A stretch of 63,740 nt of DNA from Budvicia aquatica DSM 5075 = ATCC 35567 (GTDB lineage: Bacteria; Pseudomonadota; Gammaproteobacteria; Enterobacterales; Enterobacteriaceae): contig NZ_ATYS01000030.1 of assembly GCF_000427805.1 (NCBI RefSeq), positions 1 to 63,740 on the forward strand, read 5' to 3'. Shown piece by piece: positions 1-6,612 of this stretch. Position 1 is the stretch's first letter. Each line of letters opens with the position of its first letter. The notes beneath the pieces were generated by a model. It ran no database searches. It was not told where the DNA came from and worked only from the letters and a program-made list of their open reading frames with translations. Made by a program: the position numbers and the translations under genes.

Positions 1-533
1 TGGCTAAGGCTAACAGCGAAATTGAGGCTCAGCGCTCGGTTACCCTGGGGCGCGCAGATTCCCTGACTCGCTTGACCTTTAATGCGCCCATGCGCGGTAT
101 TGTGAAGAATATTGAAGTCAGCACCGTCGGTGGTGTTATTCCACCAAACGGCAAATTGATGACGATTGTTCCGCTAGACGAACAATTATTGATCGAGGCA
201 CGGATATCCCCCCGTGACGTGGCTTTTATTCACCCCGGTCAGGATGCGCAGGTTAAAATCACCGCCTATGACTATTCGATTTATGGCGGACTGAAAGGCA
301 AGGTGACGATGATTTCACCGGACACCATTCAGGATGAAGTGCGCCGAGAGAACTATTATTACCGGGTTTATATTCGTACTGATGTCGATATATTGACCAA
401 TAAGTCAGGTAAGCAGTTCCCTATTTTTCCGGGAATGACGGCTACGGTTGACGTAAAAACGGGAAGTAAAACGGTACTGGATTATCTGTTTAAGCCGCTG
501 AATAAAGCCAATGAAGCCCTGAGGGAAAGATAG
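1..533 (+). CDS. HlyD-family type I secretion periplasmic adaptor, C-terminal part
   Basis: The window opens inside this gene; the frame is open from base 3, so the N-terminus lies outside. The visible 177 residues carry the second half of a membrane-fusion adaptor: a lipoyl/barrel-like stretch (NAPMRGIVKNIEVSTVGGVI, then MTIVPLDEQLLIEARISP) and the AYDYSIYGGLKGKV segment usual in HlyD/LapC-type adaptors of type I secretion systems for large adhesins and RTX proteins. Such adaptors bridge an inner-membrane ABC exporter and an outer-membrane TolC-like channel. The partners are not in the window and would be expected to the left. The gene ends 5 bp from the end of the convergent LacI-type gene, leaving no room for a separate terminator. 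Family is secure; the substrate is unknown. Confidence 0.88.
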   Translation, partial: AKANSEIEAQRSVTLGRADSLTRLTFNAPMRGIVKNIEVSTVGGVIPPNGKLMTIVPLDEQLLIEARISPRDVAFIHPGQDAQVKITAYDYSIYGGLKGKVTMISPDTIQDEVRRENYYYRVYIRTDVDILTNKSGKQFPIFPGMTATVDVKTGSKTVLDYLFKPLNKANEALRER

Positions 534-538
534 AGATA

Positions 539-1579
539 TTAATCTATTACCGATTCACGCATCACTAACTGCGGTGAAAATAGATATTCACCGGCAGGGA
601 TAGCGTTGTCAGCAAGCCGTTCCATTAAGCGCTCAACCATGGTTGTAGCCATATTAGCCAGCGGAGGGGCAACGGAGGTGAGGGACGGGGTAAATAACGC
701 TGACATCAGCGTATTATCAAAACCAATAATAGAGATATCTTGCGGAACTCGAATATTCTGCGCCCGCAGGCCCGCGATCAATCCAATTGCCATCATATCG
801 TTAATGGCCACAATCCCCTGTGGCATCATGGATGATTGAGCTATTTTTTCCGCCAGCTGTTTACCCAGTTCGGTCATTTCAGCATCGCCGTAGCCTTCGC
901 GGGCTTTGCCTTCCAGTACGGTGCAGCTATCGCTAAGTCCGGCCTCTTTTACCGCAGATAAAAAACCATTAATCCGGCTGCTCCGGCTGGCTGACTTCCC
1001 GGTTTCGGTGGCAAAAGTGATTCTGCGGCAGCCCCGATCAATCAGGTGATATGCAGCTAGTTTCCCGGCCTGAAAATTATCCATTGAAACTCTATCGGTC
1101 TGAGGTGCTGTCTCGGTATCGCATCCCGGTTGGCTTTGCACATCATAGTTAACCATCACCAGACCGCGCTGCAGGGCCGAGTGGAGAAATTTTTGTTCAA
1201 CCATGGTTGATGCCACTATGACGCCACGCACCCCCTGTGACAGCAGGTCGTTAATAAAGGCGTTTTCTTCTGCCGGATTACGGTAGGTGTTGCCCAACAA
1301 TACCCGATACCCATAGCGGCGGGCAGCAATATCAACCTCATGAGCAAGGGAAGCAAAACTCGGATTGACGATTGAAGGGACTAATAAACCGAGCAGGCTG
1401 ACCTGACCGGTTTTTAGCTGTAAAGCGGCGCGGCTGGGCTGAAACTGAAGCTCATTGATGGCCTGTTCAATGCGTAATAGGGTCTCTTTCCTCATCCGAT
1501 CGGAACGACCGTTAAGGACATTAGAAACGCTGCTGACCGAAACACCGGCCCGCTGTGCGACATCACGTATTGTTGCCAT
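539..1579 (-). CDS. LacI/GalR-family transcriptional regulator
   Basis: 346 residues, the normal length for the family. Residues 2-25 form the helix-turn-helix (ATIRDVAQRAGVSVSSVSNV) followed by the hinge-helix region (residues about 45-60), then a periplasmic-binding-protein-like sensor domain with typical landmarks (LLGLLVPSIVNPSF, GVIVAS, GFDNTLMS). It should repress sugar or polyol genes until an inducer binds. It lies 105 bp downstream of the short-chain dehydrogenase on the same strand, so the two may share a transcript, and a LacI-type operator-like site lies upstream of that dehydrogenase. The inducer cannot be read from the sequence. Confidence 0.93.
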   Translation of the reverse strand: MATIRDVAQRAGVSVSSVSNVLNGRSDRMRKETLLRIEQAINELQFQPSRAALQLKTGQVSLLGLLVPSIVNPSFASLAHEVDIAARRYGYRVLLGNTYRNPAEENAFINDLLSQGVRGVIVASTMVEQKFLHSALQRGLVMVNYDVQSQPGCDTETAPQTDRVSMDNFQAGKLAAYHLIDRGCRRITFATETGKSASRSSRINGFLSAVKEAGLSDSCTVLEGKAREGYGDAEMTELGKQLAEKIAQSSMMPQGIVAINDMMAIGLIAGLRAQNIRVPQDISIIGFDNTLMSALFTPSLTSVAPPLANMATTMVERLMERLADNAIPAGEYLFSPQLVMRESVID

Positions 1580-1605
1580 TCTTCCTCAATTCTATTTATC
1601 CAGTT

Positions 1606-1630
1606 TCTGCCCCGGCTTATAGGGGGCAGA
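1606..1630. repeat. hairpin between dehydrogenase and LacI-type gene
   Basis: TCTGCCCC at 1606-1613 pairs with GGGGCAGA at 1623-1630. The pairing continues after a one-base bulge with CAGT/ACTG. It lies between the end of the dehydrogenase gene and the regulator start. No U-run follows on the minus strand, so it may attenuate or stabilise the transcript rather than end it. Confidence 0.4.
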
Positions 1631-1684
1631 ACTGATGATAAAGCTATTTAATTAAGTATCAACGTAATGCCCCATAGAGACTAT

Positions 1685-2458
1685 CTAGGGTGCCATTTGG
1701 CCGCCGTTAACGTCAATGATCTGGCCGGTAATGTAGCCACTACAGGCGTGTGATGCCAGAAAAAGATAGCTAGGGGCGACTTCTTCACTGGTACCAAACC
1801 GCCCCATAGGTATAGTTGAACCGATTTTTGCAATCAATTCAGGGCTTTTATCACTGTGGAATGCGGTATCAATGCTGCCCGGTGCGACCACGTTAAAGCG
1901 AATATTGTCTTTGGTGAGCTCTTTTACCCAGTTGCGGTGCATGCTGTGCAGCCAGGCTTTTGAACTGGCATACAGACTGGCTCCGGGGCCTCCGCCTTCG
2001 CGGCCGGCAATTGAACCGCTGCTGATAACCGACGTTGTTTGGCCGCTGGCTTTGGCTGCCGCGCGTAAATGAGGAATTGAGTATTTGGTTACCATCATGG
2101 CAGAACGGGCATTCAGGTTCATAACATGGTCGTAAAATTCATCGGTAATTGCTTCCAGCCCATTGCGCCCGCCAAGACCTCCGGCATTATTAATCAGCAC
2201 ATCAATACCGCCGAAACGCTCAACAAAATCGTTAACTAACGTTTGGCAGTCTTCTGATTTGGATACGTCGGCGACGAAATAGGCAACTTCACCGCCCAAA
2301 GGCTTAAGTTGTTCCATGGCTTTCAGACAGCTTTCTTCCCGATAGCTATTGATACCAACCTTTGCACCACTGCGGGCGAAGGCTTTTGCCGTAGCCAAAC
2401 CGATCCCGGACGTTGAGCCGGTGATAAGAATGCGCTTACCTTTCAGATCGTTAAACAT
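1685..2458 (-). CDS. SDR-family NAD(P)-dependent oxidoreductase
   Basis: 257 residues, classical short-chain dehydrogenase length. The cofactor motif TGSTSGIG lies at residues 13-20, the NNAGG motif at 90-94, the catalytic serine near 147-149 and YASSK (Tyr163, Lys167) at 163-167. The C-terminal signature GQIIDVNGGQ is complete. The protein should oxidise or reduce a hydroxyl/keto group on a small carbohydrate-like substrate in the cytosol. The neighbouring LacI-type regulator and the operator-like site 42 bp upstream suggest a regulated catabolic role, similar to gluconate- or sorbose-type dehydrogenases, but the substrate is not evident. Confidence 0.92.
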   Translation of the reverse strand: MFNDLKGKRILITGSTSGIGLATAKAFARSGAKVGINSYREESCLKAMEQLKPLGGEVAYFVADVSKSEDCQTLVNDFVERFGGIDVLINNAGGLGGRNGLEAITDEFYDHVMNLNARSAMMVTKYSIPHLRAAAKASGQTTSVISSGSIAGREGGGPGASLYASSKAWLHSMHRNWVKELTKDNIRFNVVAPGSIDTAFHSDKSPELIAKIGSTIPMGRFGTSEEVAPSYLFLASHACSGYITGQIIDVNGGQMAP

Positions 2459-2499
2459 AGTAGGGATTCCTGCTGTTGATGATGGTTAGGTATTGCTTT

Positions 2500-2513
2500 G
2501 TGTAACGATACAC
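2500..2513 (-). promoter_or_regulatory. putative LacI-family operator before the SDR gene
   Basis: GTGTAACGATACAC is an imperfect palindrome centred on CG, the layout of LacI/GntR-family operators. It lies 42 bp before the dehydrogenase start. On the minus strand a TTGATG sequence lies upstream, so the operator would cover the expected -10 area and could block transcription. The likely binder is the LacI-type regulator at 539-1579; this is inferred from position and symmetry only. Confidence 0.45.
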
Positions 2514-2554
2514 TAAAGGGTTTTTTCTGTCATCAATGAAAATAGAAATGATAA

Positions 2555-3071
2555 CGTACCGCCTCCGGGCTGAGTGCGGAGAAAGCGCATACCGATGAAG
2601 TGGGTACTCGCTTCGATAATACGGTATGGACCGGCCAATTTACGCTGTTCTATATCGACTTTGATAATCAGGACATCAGTAATGATGTGGGCTGGACCAG
2701 CCTTGGCGCAACCAAATATCGTGGTGCGGAGTTAGCGTTCACTTACGATCTGAGCGATCTGTATAGCCAATTAGACGGTGCCCAGCGTATATACCAGCTA
2801 TTCACAGTCGAAACAGCGTTCACCGGGCTCCGGCCCTGAATATATTACGGCTGAAAGTGCGGACGGTCAGTTTGGTAATATTCCCGGGTATATGGTGTGG
2901 AACTTCCGCGGAGAGTATGATTTTGGCCCAACGGTTTCTAATCTTAAACTGGGTGCCGGTGTAAAAAATCTGTTTGTTCAACGTTATTTTACCCGATCTA
3001 ATGATAATAACTCCGGCAAATATGTCGACGAACCTAGAATTTACTTTTTTCAGGCATCGGTATCGTTTTGA
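2555..3071 (+). pseudogene. decayed FecA-like TonB-dependent receptor, C-terminal remnant
   Basis: Two frames carry consecutive pieces of a ferric-citrate-type outer-membrane receptor. Frame one (about 2555-2790) reads GTRFDNTVWTGQFTLFYIDF, resembling strands of the E. coli FecA barrel. Frame two (about 2781-3071) reads ESADGQFGNIPGYMVWNF and GVKNLFVQRYFTRSNDNN and ends in ASVSF, a typical barrel end. The plug domain, TonB box and most of the barrel are absent, and a stretch of roughly 35 codons is missing where the frames change. The gene is therefore non-functional. No FecI/FecR or transport genes remain nearby. Confidence 0.85.
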
Positions 3072-3080
3072 TAGCTTAAG

Positions 3081-3128
3081 GATAAATACCAAACAGGGAG
3101 CTAATAGGCTCCCTGTTTGGTATTTATC
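3081..3128. terminator. perfect 21-bp stem hairpin after the FecA remnant
   Basis: Bases 3081-3101 are the exact reverse complement of 3108-3128, with the six-base loop TAATAG. The core reads ACAGGGAGC/GCTCCCTGT. It sits 10 bp after the stop of the receptor remnant, the place for its terminator. The AT-rich flanks within the stem could serve as A- and U-tracts in both directions. Confidence 0.75.
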
Positions 3129-3231
3129 AATGGAAGCCTTTTATTTTCATCCATTGACTTTATGACTGGCTATCACAGAATAGCGACCTACTCATCAGGG
3201 ATTTATGTTTAATATAACAGGGACGTTATAA

Positions 3232-3789
3232 ATGAAAAAACTACTACTTTTATGCTTTATGAGTTTGTTTTTCTCGCTGGCTCACGGGCAAAGTAAAGAT
3301 AAAGAACAATATGTTGATTACGCTATCAGCAAGAGCGAATTGTTGCGGTTTGCTTTTCCGGATAGCTGGAAGCCTCAAACTGGGTCGCACCCTTATGAAG
3401 TACAATATTTGTCGCCTAAGGGACAGGCGGTCATCGGAATTTTTGTTTTCAAAAGAGTAGACCTATCTGAGAGTACCACCCCTCAGAGTATCTTAGATCG
3501 TCAGATTGAAGAGATGAAATCTAAGATGACAAAGATTGTTTTGGTTGAAAAGATGAAACCCATTCAATTGGCGACTAAATCGCTGGATGGTGGAAAAACG
3601 CTGACGAGCGCTCTGTATACCGGAGAATATCGCGGGGCAAAGTTCTATTACTATTTTACGCTGGCGGAGTTTGATAGCAGTAAAGATGCGTTTGCTATTT
3701 TCGTACAGGCGTCTTCCCTTAGTGAATGGGAAAATTACCGGGAAGTTTTCGAACAAATTCCTGCGTTAACTCGGGTAGTAAAACAATAA
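3232..3789 (+). CDS. exported hypothetical protein
   Basis: 185 residues with a clear Sec signal peptide (MKKLLLLCFMSLFFSLAHG, cleavage after about residue 19 before QSKD). The mature part is about 165 residues, without cysteines or membrane segments, and alternates short beta-like stretches (EVQYLSPKGQAVIGIFVF, KFYYYFTLAEF). The general look is that of small periplasmic PsbP/DcrB-like folds, but I do not recognise a named family. No lipobox. The start is supported by AGGGACG upstream. It stands alone between the receptor remnant and the convergent cluster at 3857-6399. Confidence 0.75.
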   Translation: MKKLLLLCFMSLFFSLAHGQSKDKEQYVDYAISKSELLRFAFPDSWKPQTGSHPYEVQYLSPKGQAVIGIFVFKRVDLSESTTPQSILDRQIEEMKSKMTKIVLVEKMKPIQLATKSLDGGKTLTSALYTGEYRGAKFYYYFTLAEFDSSKDAFAIFVQASSLSEWENYREVFEQIPALTRVVKQ

Positions 3790-3856
3790 ATTAAAGTGCG
3801 CATTGGTTGATGTTATGTCGCTCAATGCGCAAGGTCTTAAGCCAAAAAAAGCTGAA

Positions 3857-4369
3857 TCATTCTTGTTTGGATGTGTTGATATCAAACTGATGTTCAGTGA
3901 CCCCGTTAATGGTTAAATGGGCGTGCCTAAGAATGTTTAGCGTTTTAAGTTCTTCAAACTTGCGATAATACAACTCTTTTAGCTCTGATAACGAGAGGTG
4001 TTGTCTGAAGCCCTGTTCCTGATTGGTTTGCCAGTATATCTCCCCCGATTGCTGGCGAAATGTTGCGCTCATCATTCCTTTCCAGTTCTTGCCCGATCGA
4101 GATAGCAGTAAATTATCAGCGCCGAGTGTTAGTGGATTAAAATCAAATCTCTCACCCTTTGAAAACACAATAAGGTTATGACACGTCGAACACTGAAATA
4201 TTTCACGAGTATAGCGACTGAATACGTGAAATTGCCTTTCGGTAATGGTTTGTTGGTATTCATCAAGAAAATCATAATAATCCTGATCGGCGATATAGCG
4301 TGCTTTATAGCTTTCGAAGTCGCTCGAATCAGAGATAATACTCCCACACAAGCAGGTGAACTTTGACAT
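3857..4369 (-). CDS. hypothetical protein with putative zinc-binding cysteines
   Basis: 170 residues, not recognised. An N-terminal CLCG (Cys6, Cys8) and a CSTCH motif near residues 60-64 form a likely four-cysteine metal site. The rest looks soluble, with a charged helical stretch (SLSELKELYYRKFEELKTL). It starts 4 bp after the stop of the DUF6882-like gene on the same strand, so translation is probably coupled and the two belong to one operon with the NADAR gene upstream. It may be an accessory or immunity-like protein; function is unknown. Confidence 0.75.
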   Translation of the reverse strand: MSKFTCLCGSIISDSSDFESYKARYIADQDYYDFLDEYQQTITERQFHVFSRYTREIFQCSTCHNLIVFSKGERFDFNPLTLGADNLLLSRSGKNWKGMMSATFRQQSGEIYWQTNQEQGFRQHLSLSELKELYYRKFEELKTLNILRHAHLTINGVTEHQFDINTSKQE

Positions 4370-4373
4370 AGGG

Positions 4374-5120
4374 TTACCCGTTAAGCTGTGTCATACGTGA
4401 TAGTTGATCGAACTCAGCCCGTATGGTCTTATCGCCTTTGGTTGCGGTTAATTGATTTTCACCCGCTTGGATTTGATACCCTTTTTGCTGCAGATAGCGT
4501 GTTAATGCATTTTTATGATTCATTTCGTACAACGCTATTAGTTGGGGGAATATCGTCATTATTGCAAGATGATCGTTGCTAAACGACCGATCAATATCTG
4601 CGGATGAGATAGTGACGCAAAGAATACCTTCGCCATAATCTGCCAGATAATAACCGCTTGAGTTGAACATGCCGGAAGCTATCAGGCCGATAAAGTGTAA
4701 ATCGGTTTCGCTGGCGTCAACAGTGTCGTTGCTTAATAAGTCGATACCATGATTTTCGCCATATTGTTTGAGCGTTAGCGCTTGTTGCAGCAGGTTTTGA
4801 GGGATATTCGATTGGCTATTTGCCCATGCCCATAACCAGGTTTGTGATGAGTGAGAAAAGGTGCCGAGGATTTGAATCGGAAAAAACAGGTTATCGCCAA
4901 AGCGGATCTCACCGTCATCTAAGTTGGCATTCCAGGGTAATTCGCCGATCAGATTAGCGAGATTATCTTGTTTTTCTAATGCAAACCCGCCGTACTGTTC
5001 GATTAGCGCCTGCTTGGTATGACAATCCGCTGATTGTTCGCTTTGGTCGAGTTGGCTTTCTTCGGGTTTCGCTTTACTTCCAAACAGTTTGTTAAAGATA
5101 TTCACGCTACTCTCCATCAC
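4374..5120 (-). CDS. DUF6882-like cytosolic protein
   Basis: 248 residues at most. The central part contains the WLWAWANSQSNIP signature and the preceding ILGTFSHSSQT segment that I associate with DUF6882 proteins, which are often scattered in accessory gene clusters near predicted toxins or immunity proteins. No signal peptide or membrane segment. The start is uncertain: GTG at 5120 and ATG at 5117 lack a good ribosome site, while an internal GTG at 5105 is preceded by GGAGAG at proper distance. Third gene of the NADAR cluster, 60 bp after the 111-residue protein. No biochemical role is known to me. Confidence 0.78.
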   Translation of the reverse strand: MMESSVNIFNKLFGSKAKPEESQLDQSEQSADCHTKQALIEQYGGFALEKQDNLANLIGELPWNANLDDGEIRFGDNLFFPIQILGTFSHSSQTWLWAWANSQSNIPQNLLQQALTLKQYGENHGIDLLSNDTVDASETDLHFIGLIASGMFNSSGYYLADYGEGILCVTISSADIDRSFSNDHLAIMTIFPQLIALYEMNHKNALTRYLQQKGYQIQAGENQLTATKGDKTIRAEFDQLSRMTQLNG

Positions 5121-5180
5121 AGGGCTGATGTTTTATTCTAAACAAGGTACGGTTATCTGGTTATCCGTAATTCGAACGCG

Positions 5181-5510
5181 CTACCGCTTTTCATGACGAA
5201 ATTGATCTTTTTGAACTCTAATACACCATTTGACCTGCTCAGCACTCCAGCCGCCGGTTCCATCATTCAGTTCGGCATAGCCGTCGACAGTTAATATGCC
5301 GGGTTCTCCATTCTGGTCTATGTCATCCATAAATCCGACGATTGGCATATTTTCAACGATGCGTATCTGGTTTCCGTAGCGATCGGTTTTGATATCGGTT
5401 TTAGATAAAAGATAGCAATCTGTATCGACCATTTCGTTAAAGTCTACGTACAAATAGACTCTATCTGGTCCTGTAGGCCAAGCACTGTGTTGATTGAGCT
5501 CAGTAGACAT
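5181..5510 (-). CDS. hypothetical 109-residue protein in the NADAR cluster
   Basis: The open frame continues upstream to 5576, but that extension overlaps the end of the NADAR gene. The ATG at 5510 (MSTELNQHSAWP) lies 7 bp beyond the NADAR stop and gives a compact protein. It is acidic and beta-rich, with VYLYVDFNEMVDTDCYLL, a DIDQNGEPG loop resembling a calcium-binding or turn motif, and a C-terminal EQVKWCIRVQ. I recognise no family. Close packing with NADAR and the DUF6882-like gene implies co-expression. Confidence 0.7.
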   Translation of the reverse strand: MSTELNQHSAWPTGPDRVYLYVDFNEMVDTDCYLLSKTDIKTDRYGNQIRIVENMPIVGFMDDIDQNGEPGILTVDGYAELNDGTGGWSAEQVKWCIRVQKDQFRHEKR

Positions 5511-5517
5511 TGAACGA

Positions 5518-6399
5518 TTACTCTGGCTTTTGGTACGCGGAGAACTGTGACCAATCAATTTTATGGTAGTTGGCATAGACTTTTCTTAGGTCGTCTCTGA
5601 CTTCCATCAGGGCAAAGCCCAACAGGTTTGTACCACGCCAACGATTAGGATTGATGGCGTTGGGGTTATCTTCACCCAATCCGATGCCCCAGATAGTATC
5701 CAGCGGGCTGGCTTCCACCAGTACTTTATTACCGGTCGACAGTAGAAAATCGCGCATTGGTCTGTTTTGGGTAAACTTGTAGTAGTTAGCATTAAGCACA
5801 ATAGCGTGCTTGGCTTTGTCCCACAGAGCCTGATCGAAGTGGCGGATCTTTTGCCCCAATGCCTTCATATGTTTGGCATCGGTGGCATTCATAATCTGTT
5901 TTTCTATTTCGGAATCGTCAAACAGGCAGGCTTTCTCAGCCATCATATACTGTTCGGCGCAGCGGTAAGTGTCGGTATCAACATGGAACGTTGAGTGTTG
6001 CCATTGGCCCAGACAGGTTTTATCGGCGGCGTCATGGTTAGGCTTCCAGAAAAACAGATATTCTGGTCGATCTCCCGAGTTATACCCACACATCAGTTTA
6101 TCTCTGGAATATGCCATTTCACCGTGCCGGTTCCACAGCACCACGTGGCCGCAGATAAAGTCATCGCCATCTTCAGTCTGGTCTTCCGGGGTGTAGTATC
6201 CGCGCCAAGCCTTTGGTGCAGGGAACATCTGTTGATATTGCCGCTGTTGCTGAGGGGAGAGTCTGTCTAACCAGCTTAAAAGCTTATATTTATAATCTTC
6301 TCCGCCGCCCATACGCCAGCCAATGCTGTACTGGGAAATATCGGGGTACATCATCCATACCGGCGGCATAGGGTTATCTAACGTAAATTGGCTTTTCAT
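5518..6399 (-). CDS. NADAR-family protein (YbiA-like N-glycosidase)
   Basis: 293 residues. The C-terminal part, about 95-285, is a NADAR domain: QWQHSTF, CAEQYMMAEKACLFDD, the helix with KALGQKIRHFD, ANYYKFTQNRPMRDFLLST, EASPLDTIWGIGL and NRWRGTNLLGFALMEVRD. NADAR proteins cleave N-glycosidic bonds in ADP-ribose or riboflavin-type intermediates, and some reverse guanine ADP-ribosylation of DNA or act in NAD-linked defence. The N-terminal ~90 residues are an extra segment with a W-rich start (PMPPVWMMYPDISQYSIGWR) not found in the short YbiA form. First gene of a four-gene minus-strand cluster, which suggests its partners lie downstream. Confidence 0.88.
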   Translation of the reverse strand: MKSQFTLDNPMPPVWMMYPDISQYSIGWRMGGGEDYKYKLLSWLDRLSPQQQRQYQQMFPAPKAWRGYYTPEDQTEDGDDFICGHVVLWNRHGEMAYSRDKLMCGYNSGDRPEYLFFWKPNHDAADKTCLGQWQHSTFHVDTDTYRCAEQYMMAEKACLFDDSEIEKQIMNATDAKHMKALGQKIRHFDQALWDKAKHAIVLNANYYKFTQNRPMRDFLLSTGNKVLVEASPLDTIWGIGLGEDNPNAINPNRWRGTNLLGFALMEVRDDLRKVYANYHKIDWSQFSAYQKPE

Positions 6400-6562
6400 G
6401 TACAGTCCCTGTGATTTTATCCATTATTTACAACCCGTCAGACCATTGAACAACGGTGTGGGGTATGGCGTTGAATCTATCATTAATTTGACTGTTGGGT
6501 AAGCTTTGTCCGCATTAATCACTAAGGGATAACAGGTGTCAGGGGGTGTTTTAAACGTAGTG

Positions 6563-6603
6563 AGCTGCGACCTTTAACCCTGATTCTGTTTAAGGCCGCA
6601 GCT
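6563..6603. terminator. interrupted hairpin downstream of the activase gene
   Basis: AGCTGCG at 6563-6569 pairs with CGCAGCT at 6597-6603; after a mismatch CCTT pairs with AAGG and AAC with GTT, around a nine-base loop. It lies just past the stop of the 1442-residue gene and before the NADAR gene promoter region. No clear U-run follows on the minus strand, so termination is only likely. Confidence 0.5.
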
Positions 6604-6612
6604 ATTTTCAGA

